Source of the DNA: an uncultured Alphaproteobacteria bacterium
GTDB lineage: Bacteria > Pseudomonadota > Alphaproteobacteria > Rhodobacterales > Rhodobacteraceae
Assembly (NCBI GenBank): GCA_913051655.1
Contig: CAJXHI010000008.1
Location: 1-64,000 of the forward strand
Reading direction: 5' to 3'
Length of the DNA stretch: 64,000 nucleotides
Below, one piece after another: positions 37,938 to 49,593 of this stretch. Made by a program: the position numbers and the translations under genes. Each line of letters begins with the position of its first letter. Position 1 is the first letter of the stretch. Below the pieces are notes generated by a model. It ran no database searches. It saw nothing but the letters and a program-made list of their open reading frames with translations, and had not been told where the DNA came from.

Positions 37938-39075
37938 ATGAACAAACTTCACAACATAAACAGATGCGTTTTTCCAATGGCATTGCGCTTGGGGTCAATT
38001 TCCGACGCTGCGTATCGCTACAATTTATCTCAACCCGCAGCCACCCAAGCGCTTGCCCGTCTTAAGGAAGAAGTGGGCTCCACCTTGGTCAATTGATATC
38101 GGCCGTATTTTGGCGAGACGGAATGTGGTGGATTGTTTCGGCGCCGCGTGATTACGGCGCTCGCTCAGCCGAGAACGGGTGCGAGATATTTGCGCTCCGC
38201 ATCAGCAAAAGCCACGCGGCCCATCGGCAAATTGGAAAAATTGCTGACTGAAGCTCAATTGCGCACTTTGATTACCGCTGCAAACACCGGCAGTTTTATG
38301 CCTGCCGCGCGCCAATTGGGATTGTCACAACCTACGATCCACCGCTCAGCGACCGGATTAGAGGAGCTTGCGAAAACTACCCTCTTTTACGCCTGATCTT
38401 TGGGTGTGGCGCTAACACCTGTTGCCAGCGCTTTTGCCGAACAAGTAAAGCGCGCTAACGCCAAATTTTGCCAAGGCATAGAAGAGATTATGCATATTTT
38501 TGGAAGTGGCGAGGAGAGTTTTATTTTTGGCAGCCTACCTGTGGCACGCACGATGATCTTGCGCAAAGCTGCCAAGGCGATGATCAAAGAAGATAGACCG
38601 ATCTAAATCAGCGTCATGGATAGGCGCTACATGCAGCTTCTGCGCTCGCTCAGGGAAGAGATTTAGACTGTATGATCGGCGCCCTTTGTTTTCAGCCCAA
38701 GCGATGAAATTGCACAAGAAGTATTGTTTCAGGATAGGTTGGTGATTGTGGCCCATCCGTCCCACCCGCTGGCAGTGCGACGCAACATTCCTCTAGACCA
38801 CACGCTTTCCTATCCTTGGATTGCACCACCTAAAGAAACCCTTGCCGTACAGTAACTAATTGAAACACTTGGTATCGAACGTCTCGAAAAGACATCTGTG
38901 CGTGTCGTGTCATCCTCTGTTGCTTTTCTTCAAGGGATTTTGAACAAGGGGCCTTATATCTCTGTCGTCTCTAGACATTGGACTTACCTGTAGAAGGGGT
39001 TGCCGGCCCACATCCAGTCAGGCCAAGTTCGTTGAGTTTTTGCAGCAGCTCAGCAAAGATGTAGGTAAGACGTAA
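37938..39075 (+). pseudogene. LysR-family regulator of the lig cluster, inactivated
   Basis: Divergent from galB. It starts ATGAACAAACTTCAC with a first winged helix (LGSISDAAYRYNLSQPAATQAL), continues with a second HTH-like segment (LITAANTGSFMPAARQLGLS), and ends PVEGVAGP..SSQAKFVEFLQQLSKD. That two-HTH layout is typical of GbpR-type LysR regulators of aromatic catabolism. In-frame or frame-local stops occur throughout (for example TGA after the first HTH, TGA near 38394, TAA near 38604, TAA near 38853) together with frameshifts. No functional protein can be made. It probably once controlled the two divergent lig operons. Confidence 0.85.
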
Positions 39076-39194
39076 TTCGATATCTTACGCTTAGATAGAT
39101 TTTCTCAATACTCAAAGGAACATTTCAATTGGCCTATTACCGATCAAACTGGTAATGAGATAAAGCGCTTCTTGGGTGCCTGCTGGAGGAACAG

Positions 39195-41403
<2,209 letters not shown>

Positions 41404-41423
41404 GCGGATGTGATATGTGCGCT

Positions 41424-41441
41424 CCGGCTTTTTGAAGCCGG
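41424..41441. terminator. Bidirectional hairpin between ligC and the aldo/keto reductase
   Basis: CCGGCTT-TTTG-AAGCCGG forms a perfect 7-bp stem in the 54-bp gap between two convergent genes. There is no long T tract directly after the stem, only TCTTTT about 20 bp on. A shared terminator is the simplest reading. Confidence 0.45.
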
Positions 41442-41457
41442 CAGTCGTATATGTCTT

Positions 41458-42447
41458 TTAACAATACCGTTCAGGTCCGACCCATTGTTTGGCGGAATAT
41501 CGGTCCCCATGTGCCCAACCGACCGGAAGCACATCATCAATCCGTGCCGCGATTTCAGCTGTGATCGTAAAATCGGCACCTTGCGCCAGTTCCTGTAAAT
41601 GGGCGATGTGGCGCGTTCCTGGGATCGCGGCGATATGATCCCCCTGTTGAAGCACCCAAGCAATCGCAAGACCCGCTGCCGAAATCGATAAATCTGCAGC
41701 CAAGCTACGAAATTTCACGTTAAATTTGAGGTTTTCGCTGAGGTTGGGTTCCATAAAGCGGGGGTTGTTCACGAGAAAATCCATTCTTTCAGCTGTTACG
41801 CGATTATGCGGGCGATCCGTCAAAAGAGACCTGCCCACTGGGGAAAAGGCTACAAATGTGGCGCCAATGTCTTTGCAGGCTTGGATGACTCCCAGTTCTG
41901 GTCCGCGGGTGGAGAGAGAATATTCCGACTGCACAGCCGCAACAGGATGGACCGCATGGGCGCGCCGCAAAGAAGAGGGCGCGATTTCGGAAAACCCGAC
42001 CGCCTTTACCTTGCCTGCTTTGACAAAACCTGCGAGCGCTTCGCTTACCTCTTCAATCTCAACCCGCGTGTCGCGCCGATGCACGTAATAAAGATCTATT
42101 GCCTCTATGTTGAGCCGGCGCAGACTTTCGTGCAGAGATTGCGTCATATGCTCTTTGGAATTGTTAAAGCGATATTCTGGATCGCGCGTGATGCCCACTT
42201 TGGTCGCTATTGTAAACGGGCAGGGGCTGCCGCGTGCCTTTAGCCACCCCCCAATCACATTTTCAGACCGCCCCATACCATAGACATTTGCCGTATCAAT
42301 ATGCGTGATGCCCATCTCCAAACACGCATCCAGAACTTTTGCAGAGTTTTGATCATAGGCAGGCCCATAGAAATCCGTAAATGACATGGCACCATAGCCA
42401 AGCGCATTCACCTTTGGGCCGTGTTGACCAAGCTGGCGTAGGTTCAT
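41458..42447 (-). CDS. Aldo/keto reductase
   Basis: I start at ATG 42447 (AAGGAGAG upstream; MNLRQLGQHGPKVNALGYG), giving 329 aa. AKR features: TDFYGPAYDQ, DTANVYGMGRSENVIGGWL with the catalytic Asp and Tyr, IATKVG with the Lys, and the YYVHRRD His segment; VQSEYSLSTRGPE and PIPGTRHIAHLQE-like sequence are typical of the AKR11/13 group. It is an NADPH-dependent carbonyl reductase of unknown substrate, divergent from the dehalogenase gene and beside ligC, so it may reduce an aromatic aldehyde or quinone related to this pathway. Confidence 0.88.
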   Translation of the reverse strand: MNLRQLGQHGPKVNALGYGAMSFTDFYGPAYDQNSAKVLDACLEMGITHIDTANVYGMGRSENVIGGWLKARGSPCPFTIATKVGITRDPEYRFNNSKEHMTQSLHESLRRLNIEAIDLYYVHRRDTRVEIEEVSEALAGFVKAGKVKAVGFSEIAPSSLRRAHAVHPVAAVQSEYSLSTRGPELGVIQACKDIGATFVAFSPVGRSLLTDRPHNRVTAERMDFLVNNPRFMEPNLSENLKFNVKFRSLAADLSISAAGLAIAWVLQQGDHIAAIPGTRHIAHLQELAQGADFTITAEIAARIDDVLPVGWAHGDRYSAKQWVGPERYC

Positions 42448-42590
42448 TGTTAATCTCTCCTTGCTGGGGGCTGAGCTGTCAAAAAATTTGTCTTGATCTG
42501 TTCTTATAACATGTGTTGGCTTGTGCAAGAGGGGCTGAGCAAAGGTTCATTGCACCAAGGCACCTGTCATTGAAACAAAATTGGGAATGA

Positions 42591-45500
42591 TTGTCGTTAA
42601 TGAAAGTCTTTTCTGCCAAAAACCGACCGGTGCATTTAGGGCCTTATCCCGTGGAAAGGTTAAAACGTACTTCAAAGGTTGATCTGTCATCCGTTCCAGA
42701 CATGGCGCCCTTGACCTTTCGAAGAACCGAGATGCCTGAAAATATCGTCAATGCGATGGGCGAATATCAGGCGATGCTGGATGCGATCCGTGATGGTTTG
42801 ATCAATAACATAGAAGCGGTTATTCCCCAAGATCCTCGAATTCGCGCAGATCACCTAAAGGCCTTTGGATATTTCAACGATGCAGCGATGATCGGCATTT
42901 GTGCCCTGCCAGACGTGGCCCTTTTGGACCAACCAATTCTAAACCCCGATATTGATCGATTGGCCGACGCGCTGCGTACGCGGCAGACCAAAACGCTTGC
43001 CTCTGGGATTGATGTGATCATGGCTGATTTGAAGGATTCAATGGAAGCGCCCCCGAGCACGATAGAGGACCACACCCACGCCGTTGTGTTTTTGTATGAC
43101 AATCCAAGAGCGTTTCAGCAGAATGAAGCGGGATGCGATTGGCTTTGTGATGCGCATGCGCATCGAGCCTCACTTCGCGCAAGTGAGACAACCTCTGTAT
43201 TGGCTAATTACATTCGCCTTTTAGGATTTGATGCCAAATCTCATTCTGCTTCTGCGAGTGATGTGAATCTCAATTCCTTGGCTGTCGCGGCAGGTCTTGT
43301 GTGGGTGAAGGATGGTGCATTAGTTGCGCCCTTTGTCAGGCACAATTTTGGCCTTGGCGCGATTACCTGTAGGATGGACCTTGCCGTTGATCTTCCATTG
43401 GCGCCACCCTCTCAACAGACATGGCTAAGCGCCCAATGGGCTTCATGGTGGCTTGGGACAGGAGGCAACAAAACTGTTTGGAATAACGATCCATATAAAC
43501 GCCGGCGCTTTGTAGATGGGCCACATCCTTTTGAAACTTTAAAGCGTGCGGAAAAACCCACCACATTTATTGACGAGGAGCACGTGGCGCGGGTGCCCAA
43601 ACGCACCGACATGTTTGCCCGTGCCCAATTCGGGGATATGGGAAAAACGCTTCAAGAAGGCGCCAAGGGAGGTTATTATGCTCGTAAATCTGCGCCCTCG
43701 TTCGCGCAGCGGCGTGCCTTGGGCGCTTTTGTTCTTTTGCAGGATGGGCTGCCGAATCCTGACGGTACGCGTCCGACGGATTCAAAGCGAAATGCGGATA
43801 ACCTTAAGGCTACGTCCTACTTTTTGGGTGTTGATGCTGTGGGGTTATCACGTTGTCCAGATTGGGCGTGGTATTCGCATGATGCAACAGGAGAAAAAAT
43901 TGATCCCCCCCATCCAAACGCCATTTCTATGATCGTTGATCAGGGATTTGAGACGATGGAAGGCGCCTCTGGCGATGATTGGATTTCCGTGGCGCAATCT
44001 ATGCGGGCATATCTAAGATTTTCGTTATTGGGTGGCGTAATAGCGAAGCAAATTCGCAACCTTGGATATAAGGCAAAAGCACACAGTGTGATGGATGGGG
44101 ATGTCTTGCAGCCGCCATTGTTGCTTCTTTCGGGTCTTGGAGAGGTCAGTCGGATCGGCGAAGTGATCCTGAATCCTTATCTGGGTCCTCGACTGAAATC
44201 GGGTATTGTGACGACGGATATACCGATGACTCACGACAAACCAATTGATTTTGGTCTGCAGAATTTCTGCGAAACCTGCAACAAATGTGCGCGTGAGTGT
44301 CCTTCAGGTGCGATTACAGCCGGACCCAAACTGATGTTCAATGGCTATGAGATTTGGAAGTCTGATAGTCAGAAATGCGCTACCTACAGGATTACAACAG
44401 AGGGCGGGGCAATGTGTGGGCGCTGTATGAAAACATGCCCTTGGAATTTGGAAGGTCTGTTTGCCGAAGCACCGTTTCGTTGGGCCGCATCAAACCTTCC
44501 AAAGCTTGCAAAGCCCTTGGCAAAACTTGATGATATGGTCGGTCGGGGTGAGTTGAACGATGTCAAAAAATGGTGGTGGGATATCGAACTTTACGAAGAC
44601 GGCGGCTATAAGCCTGCAAGAAAACCCATCAATCGACGCGCGTTGAGCAAAAATCTTGACCTCAAATACGAAGATCAGACGCTCGCTGTTTATCCCGCTC
44701 ATCTCGCGCCACATCCGTGGCCCTATCCATTTATCATGGATCGCGAAAAAGGGATTGAAGCTTATGAGAAGATGATTAGCGCCGAGGAGTATCAAAAACA
44801 GCTTTCAAGTGGCAGTTTAAGCCCTGTGCATCGGTATTCTGCATCAGGAACATCACCAGTTTTGCGGGTAGAAGTCAGCCATGTTGAAAAAATGACTGAT
44901 GCAATTACCAAATATGAATTTAAATCGCTTGACGGAAAGGAATTACCTGCGTGGAGCGCAGGCGCGCATCTTGACGTTTTAGTGGCCCCTGAATTTCTGC
45001 GGCAATATTCCATGTCAGGCGATCCTGCCAATAGCGAGCGATATCAAATTGGCGTTCTAAGAGAAGACGGTGGTCGGGGGGGCTCAAAAACGATGCACCG
45101 GATTTTCAGACCTGGACGCAAGGTGTTTATCTCAAAACCCATCAACCATTTTGAGCTAGCGGAGTGCGCATCAAAAACCTTTCTTATGGGGGGTGGGATT
45201 GGGGTCACACCCATGATCGCTTTTGCTCATCAGCTTTTTGCGAAGGAAAAAGAATTTGAGCTTCATTACTCTGCACGTCAGGAAAATAGCGCAGGATACC
45301 TACTTGATTTGGCCGCAGTTCCGTGGGCTGACCGAGTGAAATATCACTTTAGTTCGCAAGGGCAATATGCTGATTTTACAAGGATTTTAAAGGGCTATCG
45401 TAAAGATTGGCACGTCTATGCTTGCGGCCCGCATCGTTATATGGAAGGCGTCATTGAGGCAGCTTTGGCAGAGGGTTTCCCAGAAGATGCAACACACGTC

Positions 45501-45806
45501 GAATATTTTTCCACCCCCGAAATACCTGAATACGAAAACCACGCCTTTACGCTGAAATTAGAAAAATCAGATAAAGAGATAGCAGTCCCTGCGGATAAGG
45601 ACGCTGCGACTGTTTTGGTAGAACATGGATATGCAGTGGATTTAAAATGCTCGGATGGTATTTGCGGTGTTTGTCAGTGTGGCCTTTTATATGGAGAGGT
45701 GGAGCATCGCGATTTTGTCCTGTCAAAAAAGCAGCGGCAATCAACCATAATCCTCTGCCAAAGTCGTGCCGCAAAGGCGGGGGGCATTTTGCATATTGAT
45801 TTGTGA
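42591..45806 (+). CDS. Reductive dehalogenase fused to FMN/NAD/[2Fe-2S] reductase
   Basis: A 1071-aa protein (TTG 42591 or ATG 42600). Residues ~1-330 are a degenerate copy of the cobalamin-binding fold. Residues ~350-545 form the active RdhA core (RPTDSKRNADNLKATSYFLG; AYLRFSLLGGVIAKQIRNLG; KAHSVMDGDVLQPPLLLLSG). Two [4Fe-4S] sites follow near 560 (CETCNKCARECP) and 609 (CGRCMKTCPW). From ~760 a phthalate-dioxygenase-reductase-type module binds FMN (RQYSMSGDP) and NAD (GGGIGVTPMIAF, YACGPHRYM). A C-terminal [2Fe-2S] ferredoxin ends it (CSDGICGVCQCG, ~1020). There is no Tat signal or rdhB anchor. This is the layout of BhbA-like, aerobic, catabolic, cytoplasmic dehalogenases that remove halogen ortho to a phenolic OH using cobalamin and NAD(P)H. 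The lig genes next door would degrade a dehalogenated hydroxybenzoate or catechol acid; the substrate is inferred. Confidence 0.9.
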   Translation: MSLMKVFSAKNRPVHLGPYPVERLKRTSKVDLSSVPDMAPLTFRRTEMPENIVNAMGEYQAMLDAIRDGLINNIEAVIPQDPRIRADHLKAFGYFNDAAMIGICALPDVALLDQPILNPDIDRLADALRTRQTKTLASGIDVIMADLKDSMEAPPSTIEDHTHAVVFLYDNPRAFQQNEAGCDWLCDAHAHRASLRASETTSVLANYIRLLGFDAKSHSASASDVNLNSLAVAAGLVWVKDGALVAPFVRHNFGLGAITCRMDLAVDLPLAPPSQQTWLSAQWASWWLGTGGNKTVWNNDPYKRRRFVDGPHPFETLKRAEKPTTFIDEEHVARVPKRTDMFARAQFGDMGKTLQEGAKGGYYARKSAPSFAQRRALGAFVLLQDGLPNPDGTRPTDSKRNADNLKATSYFLGVDAVGLSRCPDWAWYSHDATGEKIDPPHPNAISMIVDQGFETMEGASGDDWISVAQSMRAYLRFSLLGGVIAKQIRNLGYKAKAHSVMDGDVLQPPLLLLSGLGEVSRIGEVILNPYLGPRLKSGIVTTDIPMTHDKPIDFGLQNFCETCNKCARECPSGAITAGPKLMFNGYEIWKSDSQKCATYRITTEGGAMCGRCMKTCPWNLEGLFAEAPFRWAASNLPKLAKPLAKLDDMVGRGELNDVKKWWWDIELYEDGGYKPARKPINRRALSKNLDLKYEDQTLAVYPAHLAPHPWPYPFIMDREKGIEAYEKMISAEEYQKQLSSGSLSPVHRYSASGTSPVLRVEVSHVEKMTDAITKYEFKSLDGKELPAWSAGAHLDVLVAPEFLRQYSMSGDPANSERYQIGVLREDGGRGGSKTMHRIFRPGRKVFISKPINHFELAECASKTFLMGGGIGVTPMIAFAHQLFAKEKEFELHYSARQENSAGYLLDLAAVPWADRVKYHFSSQGQYADFTRILKGYRKDWHVYACGPHRYMEGVIEAALAEGFPEDATHVEYFSTPEIPEYENHAFTLKLEKSDKEIAVPADKDAATVLVEHGYAVDLKCSDGICGVCQCGLLYGEVEHRDFVLSKKQRQSTIILCQSRAAKAGGILHIDL

Positions 45807-45886
45807 CTTTTACAAAGGGATGTGTACTAGAATAGTAGTAAAGATCACTAGCGTCTAACTTCACGAGCGCTTTGAAACCATGGCAG

Positions 45887-45909
45887 CGTAGGATTGCAAG
45901 CAATCTACG
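45887..45909. repeat. Perfect palindrome downstream of the dehalogenase
   Basis: CGTA-G-GATTGC-AA-GCAATC-TACG is an inverted repeat with one bulged base, in the gap between the convergent dehalogenase and M24 genes. The loop is only two bases and no T tract follows, so it may be a terminator hairpin or a protein-binding site. Confidence 0.35.
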
Positions 45910-45923
45910 TGAAAGTTCTCATA

Positions 45924-47069
45924 CTACAAAATCAAGTCTTCGAGGGATTTCGAATGAGCCGTGATCGCTTCCCATCCGGTTTCGGTGATAATGAAACTAT
46001 CCCCGACCTGTGCGCGAAAATTCTCTGACGTCACCGATCCGTCGACGGCAAAGACCATGCCGGGTTGGAGAATGGTCTTCTCTCCGGTCACAAGTTGGGG
46101 ATGTTCAAGAAAGCTGAACCCAGTCGCGCGCCCACAGCGAAACGGGTAATCATACCCGGCGACTTGAATTACATCTGCGTAAGCGGCGTGAACGCTTTCG
46201 GCCGTAACACCCGGTTTTAGAGCGTCTAAGGCTGCGCTCTGGCTTGCGACTGCTGTTTCATAAATCGTAATCTGTTTTGGATCGCAAACTTCGCCAATCC
46301 AAAACGTCCGATCAAAACCAAGTTTAAAGCGGTGAAAATTTGTCATACCGCAGAAACATAAAAACACAGGCTCACCATGGCGCATGATCCGCGTACTGGC
46401 GCGGTGATGTGTTTTGATAATATCTTTACCAGAGGCGATAATTTGAAGAAAATGTGCATTTGGTGACATGTAATGATCATCATAGTGGGTTGTTAAAAGC
46501 TCTGCAGCTTTTCGCGTTCCTGCCTCCGTCGTAGCAAGGGCGACTTCGAATTCTGCTATACCGGCTTTAATCGCGTTGCGCCCCGCCATCATCATTGCAC
46601 TTGCCACTTGACCTGCATGACGAGCTATTTGCAATTCTTCATCAGATTTGATCATCCGCATCTGGTTGAGAATAGGCGTCGCAGTGCAGAGGTCTTTTTC
46701 TTCCACCGCCGTGCTGAGATAAGCCCGCACGATGGGCGGCATATGATCAGGTTCATAGGCAATCTTGCGACCGGATTTTAATACGGCAGGAAGTTCTTCG
46801 CGCCATTCTGCACCCATCCCGTCGTTCCATGGTGCAATGCGCTCTACTCGCGCCAAAGCTTTTGCAGAATTATAATCAATCGATGGGGTTATCAGAAGCG
46901 TACTTCCTTCAACGCTGACGACTAAAATGGTGGGCCGGCCAAATTCCATATGCAAAAAGTCATAATATCCACAGAGGTAATAAATGTTGTCATCGTCGGT
47001 GATCAGGGCAACGTCAATATTTGCCTTCGCAAGATTTTGGCGAAATGTTTTTAGCCGTTCTTCGAACAT
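45924..47069 (-). CDS. M24-family hydrolase, creatinase-like
   Basis: A 381-aa pita-bread (M24) protein with an N-terminal creatinase domain (DDNIYYLCGYYDFLHMEFG, PSIDYNSAKALARVER) and a C-terminal domain. In true Xaa-Pro peptidases two Asp, one His and two Glu bind metal. Here the first Asp segment reads FLCFCGMTNFHRFKLGFDRT and the later sites read FSFLEHPQLVTG and FAVDGSVTSENF, so ligands are largely altered. It may act like creatinase or ectoine hydrolase without the dimetal centre. The start has ACGGAGATACAA. The upstream gene (126 bp away) is an APH-type kinase in the same direction. Confidence 0.8.
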   Translation of the reverse strand: MFEERLKTFRQNLAKANIDVALITDDDNIYYLCGYYDFLHMEFGRPTILVVSVEGSTLLITPSIDYNSAKALARVERIAPWNDGMGAEWREELPAVLKSGRKIAYEPDHMPPIVRAYLSTAVEEKDLCTATPILNQMRMIKSDEELQIARHAGQVASAMMMAGRNAIKAGIAEFEVALATTEAGTRKAAELLTTHYDDHYMSPNAHFLQIIASGKDIIKTHHRASTRIMRHGEPVFLCFCGMTNFHRFKLGFDRTFWIGEVCDPKQITIYETAVASQSAALDALKPGVTAESVHAAYADVIQVAGYDYPFRCGRATGFSFLEHPQLVTGEKTILQPGMVFAVDGSVTSENFRAQVGDSFIITETGWEAITAHSKSLEDLIL

Positions 47070-47194
47070 TTGTATCTCCGTAACCCTCTGACGCTCTAAC
47101 CCGCTTGTAGCTGAGGGTAAAAGGCATTTTTTTGCCGTACAATATGAATTTCACGTTTTATGCAGACAAAGTGGCAAAGGATGCGGTAACTTGA

Positions 47195-48226
47195 TCAGCT
47201 TTGATGTGTAATGCCTTGCTTAGACAGCCATGTCTGCGCAAGCAGAGCCGTATTTTTGGCAAAATGAGGTGCTAGCGCCTGAGGCTCTGTGGCGTCCATA
47301 TGGCTTCCTATCCACGCCAAAAGTGCCATGCGACGCAGCATTACTAAGGTATCAATTTCTTCGATATCCTGAGCAGAGAGGATGCGATGTTTTTGATATC
47401 CTTGAAGCCAAGCTGCTTTGCAAGCAGGGATATGCGGATCATCTTCAATAAAACTAATCGCTGCGGCAAAGTCATACATGAACCACCCATATCCGCAGTC
47501 ATCAAAGTCAATAACACGGATTGTATTATTGTCGATTAGTAAATTGGCAAGGCGCATATCTGCGTGAATAAGGTCATATCTCTCTTTGGATTTTCCATAG
47601 ATTTCTAATCTTTTCCGTATTCGCCTTTCGACCCGTTCCAACACAAGTTTTATGTCTTGTGTCACGCCTGGTGCGTCGCGCCAATCGCCCCAAGTGGCAT
47701 CCGGGCCAAACACATTTTCAACGTCCCAGACCAACCTGCAGAAGGGTGCGGGCTTTTCCCAGGTTGCAGCATGCAAATGGCATTTTGCTGCGATCTCACC
47801 AAGTGCTGCAAAACCTTTTCTCAGGTCACCGTCTTCCTTTGGGGCGCAGCCTTCAAGAAAATGGAAAAGCACCATGAATTGCGTTTTTTCGCCTCCAGTG
47901 TTTATGCCGTCCTGTATCGCATGACCGTCTTTTCCGAGGTAGTATGGGGGCGTAATGATCACCTTTCCATTAGCTAAGGCATCAATCCATGCTAACTCGC
48001 ATTCGATTGCCCTTCGACTGTGGTAGTTTTCGCGGTGCACCCGCAAAATTGCTTTGAAGCCACCTGCGGCTTCGATAAGAAAGGTTGTATTCTCCGACAA
48101 ATTAATGAGTTTCGCCTGCGCGCCTTGTGGCAAATCCCACAAGCACAAAGAGCTTTCGACCAGCCTTTCTACAGATAAAGGAGACTTAGTAAAAGACTGC
48201 TTGGTTGTGTTCATAGGCGAAGTCAC
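47195..48226 (-). CDS. APH/choline kinase-fold phosphotransferase
   Basis: A 343-aa aminoglycoside phosphotransferase-family kinase. The N-lobe shows SENTTFLIEAAGGFKAILRVHRENYHS; the catalytic loop is LIHADMRLANLLID, with Asp and Asn, followed by IRVIDFDDCGYGWFMYDFA. The size and pattern are closer to metabolic kinases of the SrkA/homoserine-kinase-II/hydroxylysine-kinase type than to antibiotic-resistance enzymes. The start may be the internal ATG four codons in. Same direction as the M24 gene downstream, so the pair might process one substrate; the substrate is unknown. Confidence 0.82.
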   Translation of the reverse strand: MTSPMNTTKQSFTKSPLSVERLVESSLCLWDLPQGAQAKLINLSENTTFLIEAAGGFKAILRVHRENYHSRRAIECELAWIDALANGKVIITPPYYLGKDGHAIQDGINTGGEKTQFMVLFHFLEGCAPKEDGDLRKGFAALGEIAAKCHLHAATWEKPAPFCRLVWDVENVFGPDATWGDWRDAPGVTQDIKLVLERVERRIRKRLEIYGKSKERYDLIHADMRLANLLIDNNTIRVIDFDDCGYGWFMYDFAAAISFIEDDPHIPACKAAWLQGYQKHRILSAQDIEEIDTLVMLRRMALLAWIGSHMDATEPQALAPHFAKNTALLAQTWLSKQGITHQS

Positions 48227-48304
48227 TCAGTTTACTCTTTCTCATATCTTGTTATTTAAACATTTAGGCATTCTGCTAATGCACAGTTCGTGATAGCTAA
48301 GAGC

Positions 48305-49234
48305 CTATATTTTAGAGGATTTGAAGTTCCATGCTGGATCGGACCCTTGTCGCGTGGTGGTATCACTGGCGAATGCGGTGGCGAAGCGCACAGCAGTTTC
48401 AAGATCGTTCTGCGATAGAGCTAAAACTGCTGAAGTGGAAAGTGCGTGTAGTCGCTTGATACTGACCAAAAGACCTGCATTAAAGGCGTCACCTGCACCA
48501 ATCGTGTCTGCCACAGTGGTTCGAGGGGCGGGGCAGAAAAAACGCAATCCGTTTTTATCGTAAACCTCCACACCTTTTGCACCAAGCGTCAGGCACAATA
48601 ATTCGGGCCCTTGGTTTAGAATCTCCAAAGCCTTTTTGTCACGTGGTTGATTTGTGGGAGAGATCCACTGCAAATCTTCGTCAGAGATTTTCAAAATATC
48701 ACAATTTGCAAACACCTTGGCCATGCGTGCGCGGTATCGAGGTTCATCATTTATGAATGAGCGACGGATGTTAGCGTCGACCATGACCAGACGCGACGCT
48801 TTATTTTTGTCCAGAAACGCAACATAAGCATCAGCACAGGGCTCGACTGCAAGGCTTATTCCTCCAAAAAAAAGCGCATCAATTTCATTTGAAAGTTCCT
48901 GGGGCATATCATCAGGAAGCACCATACGACCCGCGGTGTTCTCATCATAAAACGCATAGCTGGCGTGCCCACTCGCAAGAGTTACAAAGGCCAACGTAGT
49001 TGGCCGATCAGAGCGAATAAGGTACGATACGTCTACTGCGCTGTCCTGTAAAGTTTTTACAAGAAAGTCACCAAATAGATCCGTAGACACCCCAGAAACA
49101 AGACCCACGTCTACGCTTTGCCGACCGATGCCTATAGCTGTGTTTAACACTGCGCCCCCGGCGAGCGGTTTGAAGGCCATAACATGATCTGACGGGATCA
49201 TATCGATCAAGGATTCTCCGCAGCAGAGTATCAT
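48305..49234 (-). CDS. PfkB-family sugar kinase (fructokinase-like)
   Basis: A 309-aa ribokinase/PfkB protein. The N-terminal CCGESLIDMIP and GGAVLNTAIGIGR bind sugar, and the C-terminal DTIGAGDAFNAGLLVS carries the catalytic Asp and anion hole. FYDENTAGRMVLPDDMP and FGGISLAVEPCADAY resemble fructokinase. It phosphorylates a sugar with ATP. No transporter or regulator for sugar uptake is next to it. Confidence 0.88.
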   Translation of the reverse strand: MILCCGESLIDMIPSDHVMAFKPLAGGAVLNTAIGIGRQSVDVGLVSGVSTDLFGDFLVKTLQDSAVDVSYLIRSDRPTTLAFVTLASGHASYAFYDENTAGRMVLPDDMPQELSNEIDALFFGGISLAVEPCADAYVAFLDKNKASRLVMVDANIRRSFINDEPRYRARMAKVFANCDILKISDEDLQWISPTNQPRDKKALEILNQGPELLCLTLGAKGVEVYDKNGLRFFCPAPRTTVADTIGAGDAFNAGLLVSIKRLHALSTSAVLALSQNDLETAVRFATAFASDTTTRQGSDPAWNFKSSKI

Positions 49235-49322
49235 TTAGATTCCGATTTAATGTTTAAAGTTTTGGTCTGTTCCGACGCTTTTCACATGCCCAAACGGGAA
49301 TTGCACGCAAAAGATCCAAAAT

Positions 49323-49547
49323 ATGACCAAAATGCTTCTTAAGATCCAATCATTTTTTAAAGGGATCATCGCGAATGCAATCTGGATACTATTGGATCTG
49401 ACTTGTTTCTGTGGGGGCAGCATTTTGCATCAGTTTAATTTATCGCTTAACGCACAAAATCATATAAAAATAGTGATGGTAGTCGCGATGCTGTATGTGG
49501 TTGGTTTCGGTCCACTGCATTATTCGAAGTCTTTTCCGAAAAAATGA
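49323..49547 (+). CDS. Small hypothetical membrane protein
   Basis: A 74-aa frame with two hydrophobic segments (IIANAIWILLDLTCFCGGSI and IKIVMVVAMLYVVGFGPL) and a basic C-terminus. There is no good ribosome binding site upstream, and I do not recognise it. Included because it is the only coherent frame between pfkB and cobS. Confidence 0.35.
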   Translation: MTKMLLKIQSFFKGIIANAIWILLDLTCFCGGSILHQFNLSLNAQNHIKIVMVVAMLYVVGFGPLHYSKSFPKK

Positions 49548-49593
49548 TGTGGAGCGACGATATATCACGTCCGACGTCAAATTACACGTAGCT

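Noticed and set aside
38387-38606. ORFs 38387..38587 (-) and 38400..38606 (+) as separate genes
   Set aside because: The plus frame is a fragment of the LysR pseudogene and the minus frame is its shadow.
43546-43932. 128-aa plus-strand ORF inside the dehalogenase
   Set aside because: It lies entirely within conserved RdhA sequence in a different frame.
47195-48226. Antibiotic resistance aminoglycoside phosphotransferase
   Set aside because: The sequence has the general kinase fold but is closer to metabolic APH-family kinases, and nothing mobile is linked to it.
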